A stretch of 64,000 bases of DNA from Blastomyces gilchristii SLH14081 (taxonomy: Eukaryota; Ascomycota; Eurotiomycetes; Onygenales; Ajellomycetaceae): assembly GCF_000003855.2 (NCBI RefSeq), contig NW_003101682.1, positions 7,269,314 to 7,333,313 on the forward strand, given 5' to 3'. Every line of letters starts with the position of its first letter. Position 1 is the first letter of the stretch. Below the pieces are notes generated by a model. The model ran no database searches. It was not told the origin of the DNA and saw nothing but the letters and a program-made list of their open reading frames with translations. Made by a program: the position numbers and the translations under genes. Positions 22,894-33,724 of the stretch are shown piece by piece.

Positions 22894-23260
22894 AAGCAGC
22901 ATCTGAAGAGAAGCGCGATACACTGATTCAATTCTCATTCAAATTTGACAACAATTATTTAAACTGAGACAATTGATTCTCATCTGTATATAGTCCGAAA
23001 TTCTCAACTGTTATATCATATCTGATTCCCAGTAAGCAGCATCTGAAGAGAAGCATGATACACTGATTTCAATCCTCATTTGAATCAATAACTATCATTC
23101 GAACTGAGATGATTATACACCGATCTCAATTCTTATTTGAACTGATAACTATCATTTGAACTGAGATGATTGATCACTGATCTCAATTCTCATTTAAACT
23201 GATAACTATTATTTGAACTGAGATGATAGATTCTCACTCATATATGTTCTGAAATACTCA
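22891..23260 (+). repeat. K leader tandem repeats
   Basis: About three copies of a 57-bp unit start at 23071, 23128 and 23185, with a diverged one near 22935. A 44-bp segment with AGTAAGCAGCATCTGAAGAG occurs at 22891 and again near 23032. All lie between the primer site and the gag start, so they belong to the leader. Confidence 0.75.
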
Positions 23261-23355
23261 ACTGTTATACACTCTGAATTCTAATCATATCTATTCTCAA
23301 ATACTTGAACTGATTCCTCAATTCATTCAATATACCTGATATAACAGATAAGACA

Positions 23356-24400
23356 ATGTCTAGTGCAACTGTACACCTTAGTGTTTCTGAAGATTGAAAG
23401 CTTTGATACAAGTATATGCAAGGATATGCAAAGAACAAGAAGATATCAGACTTTATCAATCTTGATAAACCTGATATCTTCTCTGAACTAGAAGAATCTC
23501 TGAAACCTGAGTGTTCAGAAGAAGCTATCGCGGAGGTCAAGATAGTATATAATATCAAGATCACTGCATGGAAAATCAAATATATGAAATATAAGAAATT
23601 GAATGAAGGTATGACAAAGATAAGAGATGTCATATAAAGAACAGTGAATGTCACAGAACTACAACATGTATACAGTGAGAATGATGATGTAAAGAACATT
23701 ATTCATTTCATTCATTAAGAGATTGTCTCTCACTCATGACTGCAGACTATCAAGATAATGTAAGAACCTAATATCATGATCTCTGCAAAGCACTGAAAAA
23801 CAGAGATATAGAGAAGTGATTAAATGACTGATCTCTCATTGAAGATGATATCAAAGAGGCAGATATAGCTGAACAGTTCAACTTAAAAAAAGACTTCTTA
23901 AATATAAATCTAGCTATTGATACAGGTTATACACAAGCATGAGCTAAGAATGTCTGATATGATAAAGATGTCATATCTTTGATAGAGTTAGTTAAGAACT
24001 TCAAGAAATAGTATAGGGAAATGAGTATTCTCAAAGAAGATAAATCTATGAACTCCACTACTCTTAATGAAAGATTTCAGTAATTATTATCAGTGACATT
24101 TAAAAACTGCATCTGCAGAGTCTGTCACTGATATGCTCAGTGCTACTATCTCAATTCATCAAGAAAGCCACCTGAATGAAAGAAAAATGAGAAGAAGAGA
24201 ACTCAGATTGATCAAGCTCTTAAGAATCAAGAATTGAAAAGATACATTGACTGTGTGATATCTAGAGATTCATTCATGAATACAGATATAATAGATGTCA
24301 ATAAAGCAGTTCTGAGAGGAATGATTCTGAAGCAATCAAATTCTCAATCTATTAATTATCAATCTATCAATCAACAGATCTGAAAAATATCAATGAACTT
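23356..24400 (+). pseudogene. K gag remnant
   Basis: The ATG at 23356 opens a frame starting MSSATVHLSVSEDW, with the Trp now TGA. An open stretch from 23416 to 23637 lies in the same phase. The sequence has the shape of a fungal copia gag (UBN2-like), including an Asp-Lys-Pro motif near 23465. The later pol reads in another phase, so an indel lies between them. Many stops follow 23637. Confidence 0.75.
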
Positions 24401-27400
24401 CTCAAATTCTCACTTCTATCTCTGAAACTTCTGGATCTTTGATACTGGCGCGGAACAGCATATATATAATAATTGAACATATTTCCTATTCTTTACACCT
24501 GTGAATAAGAATGCTGAAGTCTATACAGATAATTTCAGCACTAAAGTTGAAGGTTATAAAACTGTTAGAACAATTATGATAAATGAAGCAGATAAGCAGT
24601 TCAATGTCAATCTCATTAACACAGCTTACATTCTGAATTTCCATACAAATATCATCACATGAAAATCGTGTTTTTATATAGAAGGCATCTATTATGATGA
24701 AAAAGACTTCAGATTGTAAAAACATGCAGATAATACAATCTTTGCATATATTAAAGTATTTGAAAGGTTGCTAGTTACAGAATATAGTGAAATAGCTGTT
24801 TTCTCAACTATCTTGAAAAAATTCACTACTGAAGTCACTGCAGCTATCATATCACACACTTCTAACATCACTATATCTGAAAAAATGATATCTTCAAATT
24901 CTTCAACTTCTACAAATTCTTCTTTCAATCTGTCAAAATGCATAAAACCTTCTCAAAAACCTAAGATCTCTATAGCTACTCAGTCTACATAGTATAAGAG
25001 ATTAGAACATTCATTGAAAATCACTATTTAAAAGCTTACAAATGATGCAACTGGTGTTCAAATCATCAATCTAGAAGATACTGTGAATGAGCTTATCACT
25101 GAGCTTTGTAAACCCTGTCATCTATCTAATACAAAAAATCAAATATCTAGATGTTCTCACATTAGATCTCAAATACTATTTGAATGCCTACATGTGAATA
25201 TCACATATGGCCCTACACAGTGCTATAATGATGAGTGTTATCTCATACATTTCATATGTGATTATCTTCATTTCCATATAGCTATAACAGCTATTCAAAA
25301 ATCTGAAATCTGAAAAGCTCTTAGATAAGTTATCAATTGAATTAAATATTAATTCAACTGTACTACAAAGATCATTTGTATTGACAATGATACTGCAGTT
25401 AAGAAAGCAGATGACTTCATAAATTGAATAAATAATGAAGACCTAGAGATGAAGTATTCTTCAGAGTATATTCATGAGCAAAATAATGCAGCAGAGCGAG
25501 CAGAAGTAATATTCATAACAAAGATAAGAACTCTACAGATAGAATCTCTTCTGCTACAATCACTTTTCTCTGAGATTACACTTGCTGTCATCTATCTAGC
25601 AAATTGAATCTCTACTAGAATTCTAGATTGAAAGTCATCTCTATGAGTATTGAAAGAATTTCTACAAATCAAACCTTACTTCTGTGCTTATCTTTGAATC
25701 TACAGATATCACATCTATTCAAAGATACTAGATGAAGTTCTCAATAGAAACTGCTCTCAGAAGCTAGATCTCTGAGCATATATTAATATCTAGTTGAATA
25801 TGATTCTACAAACATCTATTGAATTTGAATTCCACACTTAGAATAGGTGATAAGAGCAAGAGATATGATGTTTGATGAGAATAGAAAATTCAACTCTGAA
25901 AATCCCTACATTGAAAGACAACTAAGAGATTGAGTATCTAAGAAGGTGAAGCTTCTACATATAAGAGTTCAAGAATCATCAATAACTTCTATCAATCAAT
26001 TGAAAGAGATTATAGATGCAGATATTAATGTTTTTCATCTCAAAGAAAATGCTCAAAGCTTTGAAAAAATAGAGAAGAAAAATAATAAGTATAAACATCA
26101 TAACATTTCAATTCTTTCTACATCAGATTCAATACCAGAGTCAACAGGTCTCAATGTTGATATTAATACTCATTCAGCTGTGATAGATAATTGAACACAG
26201 AATATTGCATCTAGAGCTCATGATATCAGTGCTGACTTTGATGAAGCAAATATCATTGATAATTACAGAACCTGAAAATGCAGAGCTTCTCATCTTGTGA
26301 CAGTTTCAAATGTCAAAAACAATTCATTTTAAATGATGAATGAGATATTCTCTCAATCACACTCAGACTTCTACAAGTCTCAAAATTTATTTTCAAATAC
26401 TATTTTCACAGTTATCAACAATACAGCTACATTAACAGTATTTATACTGACTTTAAGAATTCATAGATCTCAACTGTCATATTCACTGAATCACTGAGCA
26501 GATATTGAAAAACACTTATATTACAAAGAATTTGAGAATGCTGTTAAGTGACAATGAGACAGTATATCTCTGCAGAATACATATGAAATTACTAGCAGAT
26601 TATAAAGAGATATCTCAGTTATTTCTCTATAATGAGTATTCATCTATAAATTTGATGATGAAGGTTTTCTTTTGAAATACAAAGCTTGTATCTGTGTATG
26701 CAGAGATATTCAATCAATCATAGATCTCACTACAAAAGCTCACACACTAGCAGTCAGAGATCTCTGAATCTTGTTAGCTTTAACAGCAGCATTTGATCTA
26801 GATGTGAAATAGCTAGATGAAATCAATGTCTTTATTAATAGTGATATTAATGAGCTAGTATATATGAAACTATCTGATGAATAATAAAAGTTGAAGAGAA
26901 TGCAAAACTTAAAGTGTATAAATCATGTACTAAAACTTCTATAAGTACTATATAAATTACACAGATCATCTCTTCTCTGATTAAATGAACTATCTTTAAC
27001 ATTGAGAACACTAGACTTTATCTCTATATCAGAGAATTGATGTCTCTTCTCTAATAATCAATTAATTATCTTCTTCTATGTGAATAATATCATCATTCTA
27101 TTGTGATAAGAAGATTCAAAAGAAAGAGATTAACTAATCAAAGATCTTAAAAATGCCTATAAGATCTGACAGATGAGAGATTTGAAATGATTTCTCAACA
27201 TGTGAATAATACATGATCACTTTAACTTGAAGCTCTGACTATGTCAGAATGTCTATATTAATAAGATAGTTAATATATATTATCTCACACATGTCTGTAA
27301 GATATATATCTCACTAACTGATACTCTGTTAGAGTCTTTTAATAAGTCAGTCATATCTGCAAAAATTCATTATTATTAACAATGTATCAGCTTCTGCATC

Positions 27401-28077
27401 TACTCAGCAGTGATGACTCACTCTGATATCACATATACAGTGAATAAACTAGCTATATTCATAATGAATTCATCAGAATATTACTTATCAGAGATGAATA
27501 GAATGATATCTTATTTATATAATACAAAGAATCTTGCTATTCAATATAATAGATAACATTGACAGATCTCTACAACTTCGAATTCACAACCTTGATCTAT
27601 ACTAAAAGACTGTCAGTAATGTTCTTGTTTAGCAATACATCAGATTACTGCTCTATGTAGGATAATCGTCCAACTATTCAGTGAGATCATTATTGGAAAT
27701 CAAAATAGATAGATAATTATAACTACATCTATTACAGAAGCTGAGCTTGTTACTATCTCATAAGCTGATAAGAAGTCTATCTGATAAAATAGATTCTTTT
27801 AATATATTCAATTTGAACCTGGTCATAAGATCTGTATTCAATGTGATAACTGTCAAACTGTTAATATTCTTATGAAGAAAGACCTCTCTATAATCATAAA
27901 GCTCTGTCACATTGATATATATGAAAGCTGGCTCTGAGAATGTGTTCAATTCAGTGATATTACAGTTGATTGAGTGTCTACAGCTCAGATGCCAGTGAAT
28001 GGCCTCACTAAGACTCTGCCACACCAGAAACATACAGAATTTGTCAAGATGCTAGGCCTAGTTGATATATCAGATAT
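24400..28077 (+). pseudogene. K pol remnant: PR, IN, RT, RNase H
   Basis: Protease: WIFDTGAEQHI at 24432 with Asp-Thr-Gly-Ala intact. Integrase follows, with a Cys-x2-Cys near 25117, a TYGP motif near 25205 and QNNAAERA near 25482. RT has the catalytic YVDD altered to YVNN at 27076. RNase H has the TEAELV motif near 27735. The end is typical of copia (GLTKTLP, LGLVDI). The order PR-IN-RT-RH defines Ty1/copia. Most interruptions are TGA. Integrase to RT includes at least one phase change. Confidence 0.85.
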
Positions 28078-28441
28078 TGTGGCGGGCTGCGCCCGATCAA
28101 TCATATAGACTATTCCGTTACACTCCACAGATTCCAACCGCTCCATTCTTGAATGCGTATGCTCCGATTCTCGGCCATTCTCAATCGCTGATCCTCGGCC
28201 GCCACGAACGCGTATGCTCTGATTCTCGGCCATTCTCGATCGCTGATCCTCGGCTGCCACAAATGTGTATAGATTCTTCCGCCCTGAAACCCCACTGTGT
28301 ACACTACTACATACATGTATAAATATTCACTCTGATTGCTGATTCTCACACTTTCTCTTTCTTTCCTTCTCTAATGTTTTTCTCTTTATTATATAAGATC
28401 TATTAATATAATATCAATCTATTCAGCATAAATCCCTTACA
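28078..28441 (+). repeat. D 5' LTR with two U3 repeats
   Basis: It begins TGTGGCGGGCTGCGCCCG and ends AATCCCTTACA. A 55-bp unit with GATTCTCGGCCATTCTC occurs twice, at 28166 and 28221, which explains the extra length over A. A TATAAATA box near 28317 and a CT-rich run precede AATGTTTTTCT at 28373-28383. Confidence 0.92.
28373..28383 (+). promoter_or_regulatory. D probable transcript start, self-primer
   Basis: AATGTTTTTCT lies about 55 nt after the TATA box and directly after a CT-rich run, a usual place for a fungal transcription start. It is perfectly complementary to the primer site at 28444-28454. By analogy with Tf1 the mRNA would begin here. Confidence 0.65.
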
Positions 28442-28443
28442 CT

Positions 28444-28454
28444 AGAAAAACATT
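28444..28454 (+). promoter_or_regulatory. D self-primer binding site
   Basis: AGAAAAACATT starts two bases after the LTR end. It pairs over all 11 nt with AATGTTTTTCT of the LTR. No match to a tRNA 3' end is evident. Confidence 0.75.
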
Positions 28455-28559
28455 CATCATCTTCTTATTAGAAATGATTATTCACATATCATCTTCTCAT
28501 TAGAAAGAATTATTCATTGAGAGATATTCAAACATGTAACAACACATAAGAAATAGAGA

Positions 28560-30370
28560 AATAGTTAAACAGTTAAGTGAACACTGAGTTCTCAGATAGA
28601 AGCTTGCTTATCAGTCACTCTGACTCTGTAATAAGATCTTACAAAGAGAGTAAGATTTTATAAGAGAATATCAGTGAAAGACCTGAGAGTTCTGACACTC
28701 AGATATATGAGAATATAATTACACTTCTTCAGATTTCACAGATATTATACATCTGATAAAACAATATAATCATGTCTAATAATAATATGAGATAACTTTC
28801 AAATATAAGTATAGAAGTAATATCATAATAACTCTGAGTAATGTTGAAATTATAATAACAATAGATAACAGATATGCATGTGACTCAGTAACTTCAATAT
28901 AAAGAGATTTAACAATTAACTCATGCAATTTCAACATCTACAGAATCAAATACAAAAGTGCTAAAAGAATACTTAGATACTCTCATATATTTTAATACTT
29001 CTGATCTCACTCTCTACTCATTATAAAGAATGAAAATGCTTATGAAACTGAGTGTAGATAAAGATGTCATCAGTTCATTAATTAATCAAGATTGATATAT
29101 TAATGAATAATTGAAGAATCATATAAAACAGAAGTTTTATTCATGAATGAAAGTATATGAATCAGTGTTATAAATATCTAATAATATTATTAAATATCTT
29201 GATATTCTGTTCTGAGACACTGCCATGCAATAGAAAGTATTAGATTGATTACAGAGTATTTAACAGAGAAACACTTCTCTTACAATATTTATTCCTGACT
29301 TCAATATCAAGATTCTAGAAGTAGATGATCAATCTTAAGAGAATTGAATGAAGATTAGCATACTTAAGAAGACATTGACTTTTGAACTCTTACAGACTCT
29401 TGTAAGTGTAGACAAAGACCAGACTTATAAAGACTTCTACACACAGCTCTGAATATTGAATGATCATCTTATCAAGCTCAAGAATATATATAACAGTAAT
29501 AGAAGATATTATATCTTAGTAACTCTTATATCTGTGCTGAAGAACAGCAATGATACAGATAGACTGACCGTGTGACCGTGTCTGAGACCAGGACCAGATT
29601 TTTTGATAGTCTCATTACCAATTCGACTGATCCCATTACACGGTTTTAACATTAGATAGTAGTCTCATACTGTCTCAGTGAGACTTACTGTCTACTCTTG
29701 TCACATTTTTCAAATGAGATCATGATTTCCACTTCTCAATTTAAATTGTTTTTATTGCTTTAAATGACTTTAAATCTCATTTAAGTGTTACCAAAAAGCG
29801 TTACTTTTTAAAAAATTAAAAATAGTCTAAAAAAAACCTTAAAATATCTAAAAATAGTAACTTTATGCCAAGAATGGGACTAAATGGGATCAAATGAGAT
29901 CACTTTCTCATTTTTTTCAAGTCATGGTTCCATTTTAAGATCTGATATATAGTCACTTTACATGTTTTTTTGATAGCCAGTCCCAGCGGGATTCACGCCA
30001 AGAAATGTATGAGACCAGACCAAATGAGACCAAACATGAAATTCATGATCCCGCCGGCCAGTCTAGATACAGATGCTATAAACTGAATAGATTTAAATAT
30101 CTATACATAAGCAAGAGTTTCTGCTGTTTAAACAGGCTTTCAAGTCTCTGAAATCACTTCTGAAGAAGTCACTGATCAATATCAATGTGAAGTATACATT
30201 AACTGTAACTAATTAAAACATATTACTTTCAACTGCTGATCAGTCTACATGCCTTCTCACTTAAAGAATGAATCAGTGTCTGTTCATATCAATCATATTG
30301 CAGTGAAGAAAGATTCAGAAGATAACTATAAGAATGCTCTGATGAAACAGGGAAAAGATTAGCTTCTGTT
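28560..30370 (+). pseudogene. D gag remnant, split by a MITE
   Basis: It follows the gag of B and A. The zinc knuckle at 30195-30236 has lost its first Cys (now Tyr) and carries one stop, while the other Cys, His and Cys remain. The MITE at 29560-30065 splits the frame. Stops are dense. Confidence 0.78.
29560..30065 (+). mobile_element. MITE copy 3, best preserved
   Basis: 506 bp, TAGACTGACCG at the left and the complement of TAGACTGGCCG at the right (10 of 11 match). A perfect 8-bp target duplication GATACAGA lies at 29552-29559 and 30066-30073. The empty site is visible in element A (GATGCAGATG near 15340). It keeps CG and GG (for instance GATCCCGCCGGCC) although its host D is heavily mutated, so it inserted after most of the damage or escaped it. 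No coding capacity. Confidence 0.93.
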
Positions 30371-33356
30371 TAAATTTATAAACATAAGCTTGAAGAGATT
30401 GAATAACAATAATTTAAAGAGAAAATGATAATGAATGTAATTCTTGTATCTACTGTGATTGATAACATGTATAATATAAAAGCCATGATAGATAGCAGTC
30501 TATGTTACTATGCATTGATAAAATCTTCAGTTGAAAGACATTATAACCTTCAGTGTATTCTCTTATCAAAATCCTGACTTCTTACAGAATTTGATAATTC
30601 AAAAGACATTTGTACCTGTTACATGATGAAGTTAATCATAGATGTGAGAGAACATCAATATGAAGATGCTTATACATATGAAGTTAATAATCTTGATTAT
30701 AATCTTATATTAGAACTTGTCTGACTATCTGAACAAGGCATCTTATTAAACACTTGAAACAGAAGCTTGATATTCCCTAACAATAATAGAATTCATGAAG
30801 ATGATATTCACAAGACTATGAATCTGATACAGATCTCTGTTAACATGTATGAAATACTCTGAAAAAGAAGTCACTGATAGCAGAATCATGTATCAATCTA
30901 TTTTATCAGTCTGACTAATATTAAGAAAGCTCTAGAAAAGTTATTTCATACTACAATAACAGATTCTCACACAAAACTCTCTCAACAATATCATGAATAT
31001 CTAGATATCTTTCAACAAGATAATATTATAAATATATCTTCTTTACAAGACTCAGAAGTGAATCACAGTATTAAGTTAGAAAAGAAGAATGAAAAGAATC
31101 TCAAGTTATCATGAGACTCTCTTTGCAATATGTCTCAAGATAAACTTCTTCTTCTTTAGAAGACACTCAATGATCTGTTGAATAAGAGATTCATACATAT
31201 TAGCAACTCATCTACTGCAGCTTCTATTCTCTTTACAAAGAAGCCAGGTGAAGAACTTCAATTCTGTGTGAACTACTGAGATCTGAACAGATTGATAAAG
31301 AAAGATTATTATCTCTTATCTCTTATCAATGAAATTCTAGCATGTATCAGATAAGCTCAATGATTTACAAAGCTACATGTTATTACTACATTTCATAAGA
31401 TTCATATCACTGAAGAAGATGAATGGCTTACAGCATTCTGAACACATTATAGTCTCTTTGAATGAATAGTTACACTCTTTGAACTGATTAATATTCTCAG
31501 TATATTTCAGAAGTATATCAACTGAGCACTCTGAGATTTCCTTGATAAGTTTGCATCTGCTTATCTAGATGACATTCTCATCTTCATTAATGAATTCAGA
31601 AAAGAATATCAAGAGTATGTACAAAGAGTATTACAATAACTATGAGAAGCAGAACTATTAATTGATATTGACAAGTATGATTTCAAAGTTAAGAGTACTA
31701 AATACTTAGGTTTAATCATAGAAGCTGATAAGAGAATTTGAATGAATTCTGAGAAGGTCTCTGTCATTCTTGAATGAGAAGCTTTATATACTGTGAAAGA
31801 TGTATAAAGCTTCATTGAATTCACTAACTTCTATCAGTGATTTATATGAAACTTCTCAGATATTACAAGATCACTTACAGAACTCACTAAGAAAGACTCA
31901 GTATTTCAATGATCAGTGAACATCAAAGCTGCATTTATACAGATGAAGAAGATATTCATTAATATCTCTCTACTGATAATATTCAATTCTGATCATGAGA
32001 CAGTTATTGAAGCTGATTTCTCTGACTATGTCATAGAAGAAGCTATATTACAATATGATGATGAAGGTGTTTTATGATTATATGTTTTCATGTCTAAGAA
32101 ACTAAGTCCTGCTGAATGCAATTACAAGATCTATGATAAGAAACTTCTTATAATTATACACTGTTTAAAAGAATGAGACTCTGAACTTCAAAGTGTCTTC
32201 AAATTTAAGATAATTACAGATTATAAGAATCTCAAATACTTTATAACTATCTGTAAGCTCACTGAATGACAGATGTGATGATTCAAGTTTCTAAGCTGCT
32301 TTCATTTTATAATACACTACTGCCTTAGCAGTCAGAACTCAATGACAGATACACTCTCATAATGAGAACAAGATATGCCATTCAATGTGACAGACATGCA
32401 CTGAATAAATTGAGAACATCAGCTCTTGAACCTGAAGATATTAGTTAATCACAATGAGATCACTCATGACACTATACACACTACTTCAATTAGAACATCT
32501 TCTCTCTGAACTAACACTGATATCTCTACTTCTTCTACACTGAATAAACTGTGGTATACAGCAGCTCAGGCTGATGAACTTCTTCAAACCCTCACTGAAG
32601 CAGTACAATAAGAAGCATCTCAATTCTCTTCAGAATTACATATAAAGACTGATGTCTCAGAATGTTCAATAGATAACAGTAATACTCTGTAATTTCATAA
32701 ATGACACTAAGTCTCTCACTCTGAACTCTTACACACTCAGATAATGCAAGAGATGCATGATTTATATATGACTAATTATTCAGGCTGTGAACAACTGTAC
32801 TGAATAATCTCTTAAGAATTCTACTGATCTGAGATATTAAATAGCATCAGATGTTTTATCTGAAACTGTAACTATTATTCTTTCATCATCTTATGAAAGA
32901 ACTGTAGAAAAGATCTGCTGAAACTGCTTAATATCTCTAATAGAATCTGATGAGATGTGATAATTGACTTCACTATTAATCTCTCTAAGAGTAAGAACTG
33001 TAGAAATGTTCTGATTATCATGAACTGATTGAGTAAGAGTGTAATATTGAAACTCTGTGATAAGATAAATGCTGAACAAGTCACTGAAGCTTTTCTAAGA
33101 AGCTCATTCTATCAGATATATGAATTACTGAGATCTATAGTATCAGATCAGAGCTGTCAATTCATGAGCATTCTCTGAATAAGAATCTGTCAAGTTCTTA
33201 AGATTACACACTGTTTGTCAACTATCTATCACTCTGAGACTGATGATGCATTAGAACAGATAATTCAGACTGTAAAGAATTATCTTTATAAGTTCTGCAA
33301 TCACTTATAAGATGATTGATATGACCTTCTTCTACATACAGAGGTCACTATCAATG
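30370..33356 (+). pseudogene. D pol remnant: PR, RT, RNase H, IN
   Basis: Protease Asp at 30491 is in a Met-Ile-Asp-Ser-Ser context (Gly lost). RT keeps an intact SAYLDDILIF with the two Asp at 31568-31573. RNase H keeps EADFSDY with Asp at 32015. The integrase triad is Asp 32966, Asp 33146 and Glu 33254, spaced 60 and 36 codons apart, as expected for retroviral-type integrases. Most stops are TGA at Trp or Arg positions. Copia E cuts the frame at 33356, so the chromodomain is missing here. Confidence 0.88.
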
Positions 33357-33451
33357 TCTCAGGTCACGTGATCTGGCTTACTAATCCTTTCACCATATAA
33401 CTTTTCACAAGCTAGCAACCTTTCAATCACACAAGCTTTACACCTTCCACA
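33357..33451 (+). repeat. E 5' LTR (95 bp) with CACGTG
   Basis: It contains the palindrome TCACGTGA (33364-33371), an E-box/Cbf1-type site, and TATAA at 33396-33400. The LTR ends TTCCACA. In the 3' LTR the palindrome is mutated to TCACATGA. Confidence 0.9.
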
Positions 33452-33463
33452 GGTTATGAGACC
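33452..33463 (+). promoter_or_regulatory. E primer site, half-tRNA initiator Met type
   Basis: GGTTATGAGACC follows the LTR without a gap. It matches the complement of the initiator tRNA-Met anticodon arm (GGTTATGAGCCC) except for one base. Confidence 0.65.
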
Positions 33464-33661
33464 TGTTTTGTGCAAAATCGCTGCCAATTCGGGATTTCTT
33501 GTCAATATAATCATTATTTGAACTACTGCTTCATTCAATACGCTCTTCAGGAGTTAAAATCGTCTTATTCTATCAGTATTAATGTGTTTGAGATCTTGAT
33601 GATCAATAATACTACTGCTCACTTAAAAAAAAGAGGCTTGCAGAAAACACACTACATTTGC

Positions 33662-33686
33662 AAAAAAAAAAAAAAAAAAAAAAAAA
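33662..33686 (+). repeat. A25 homopolymer in the E leader
   Basis: Twenty-five A in a row, 40 bp upstream of the gag-pol ATG. It is prone to slippage and to sequencing error. Confidence 0.9.
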
Positions 33687-33724
33687 GCAAGAAAAAGAGA
33701 ACAATATTGACAAGGATTCAATAA

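Larger units (their letters stand above)
22612..28077 (+). mobile_element. Copia element K, right end lost to D
   Basis: A Ty1/copia element with 5' LTR (22612-22879), primer site, leader with tandem repeats, gag, protease, integrase, RT and RNase H in copia order. The coding part ends with the typical copia C-terminus (GLTKTLPHQKH...LGLVDI) at about 28068. Gypsy D starts at 28078, so K's 3' LTR, if kept, lies beyond D and outside the window. Flanking duplication cannot be tested. Confidence 0.88.
28078..33356 (+). mobile_element. Gypsy chromovirus D, interrupted by E and F
   Basis: It has the same family as A, B, C and J. The 364-bp 5' LTR (28078-28441) is one of the best preserved. Gag, protease, RT, RNase H and integrase follow in order, up to the third catalytic residue and beyond. 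At 33356 copia E is inserted (target duplication CAATG). The bases after E (CAATGATCA) fit the continuation of D before gypsy F starts at 39090, so the rest of D should lie beyond the window. D cut copia K at its 3' end. A MITE sits in gag. Confidence 0.9.

Noticed and set aside
22935..23260. CRISPR-like array
   Set aside because: The repeats are directly adjacent without unique spacers, lie in a copia leader and the genome is eukaryotic.
23265..23699. 144-codon minus-strand frame
   Set aside because: It overlaps the K gag start, whose plus-strand reading has clear copia character.
28062..28349. Protein genes in the D LTR, both strands
   Set aside because: They fall entirely within the LTR and its U3 repeats, which are open because this part is GC-rich and less mutated.
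33470..33724. Separate small gene before E gag-pol
   Set aside because: It starts with GTG, crosses the A25 run and shares the gag-pol phase, so it is leader or an N-terminal extension and not its own gene.
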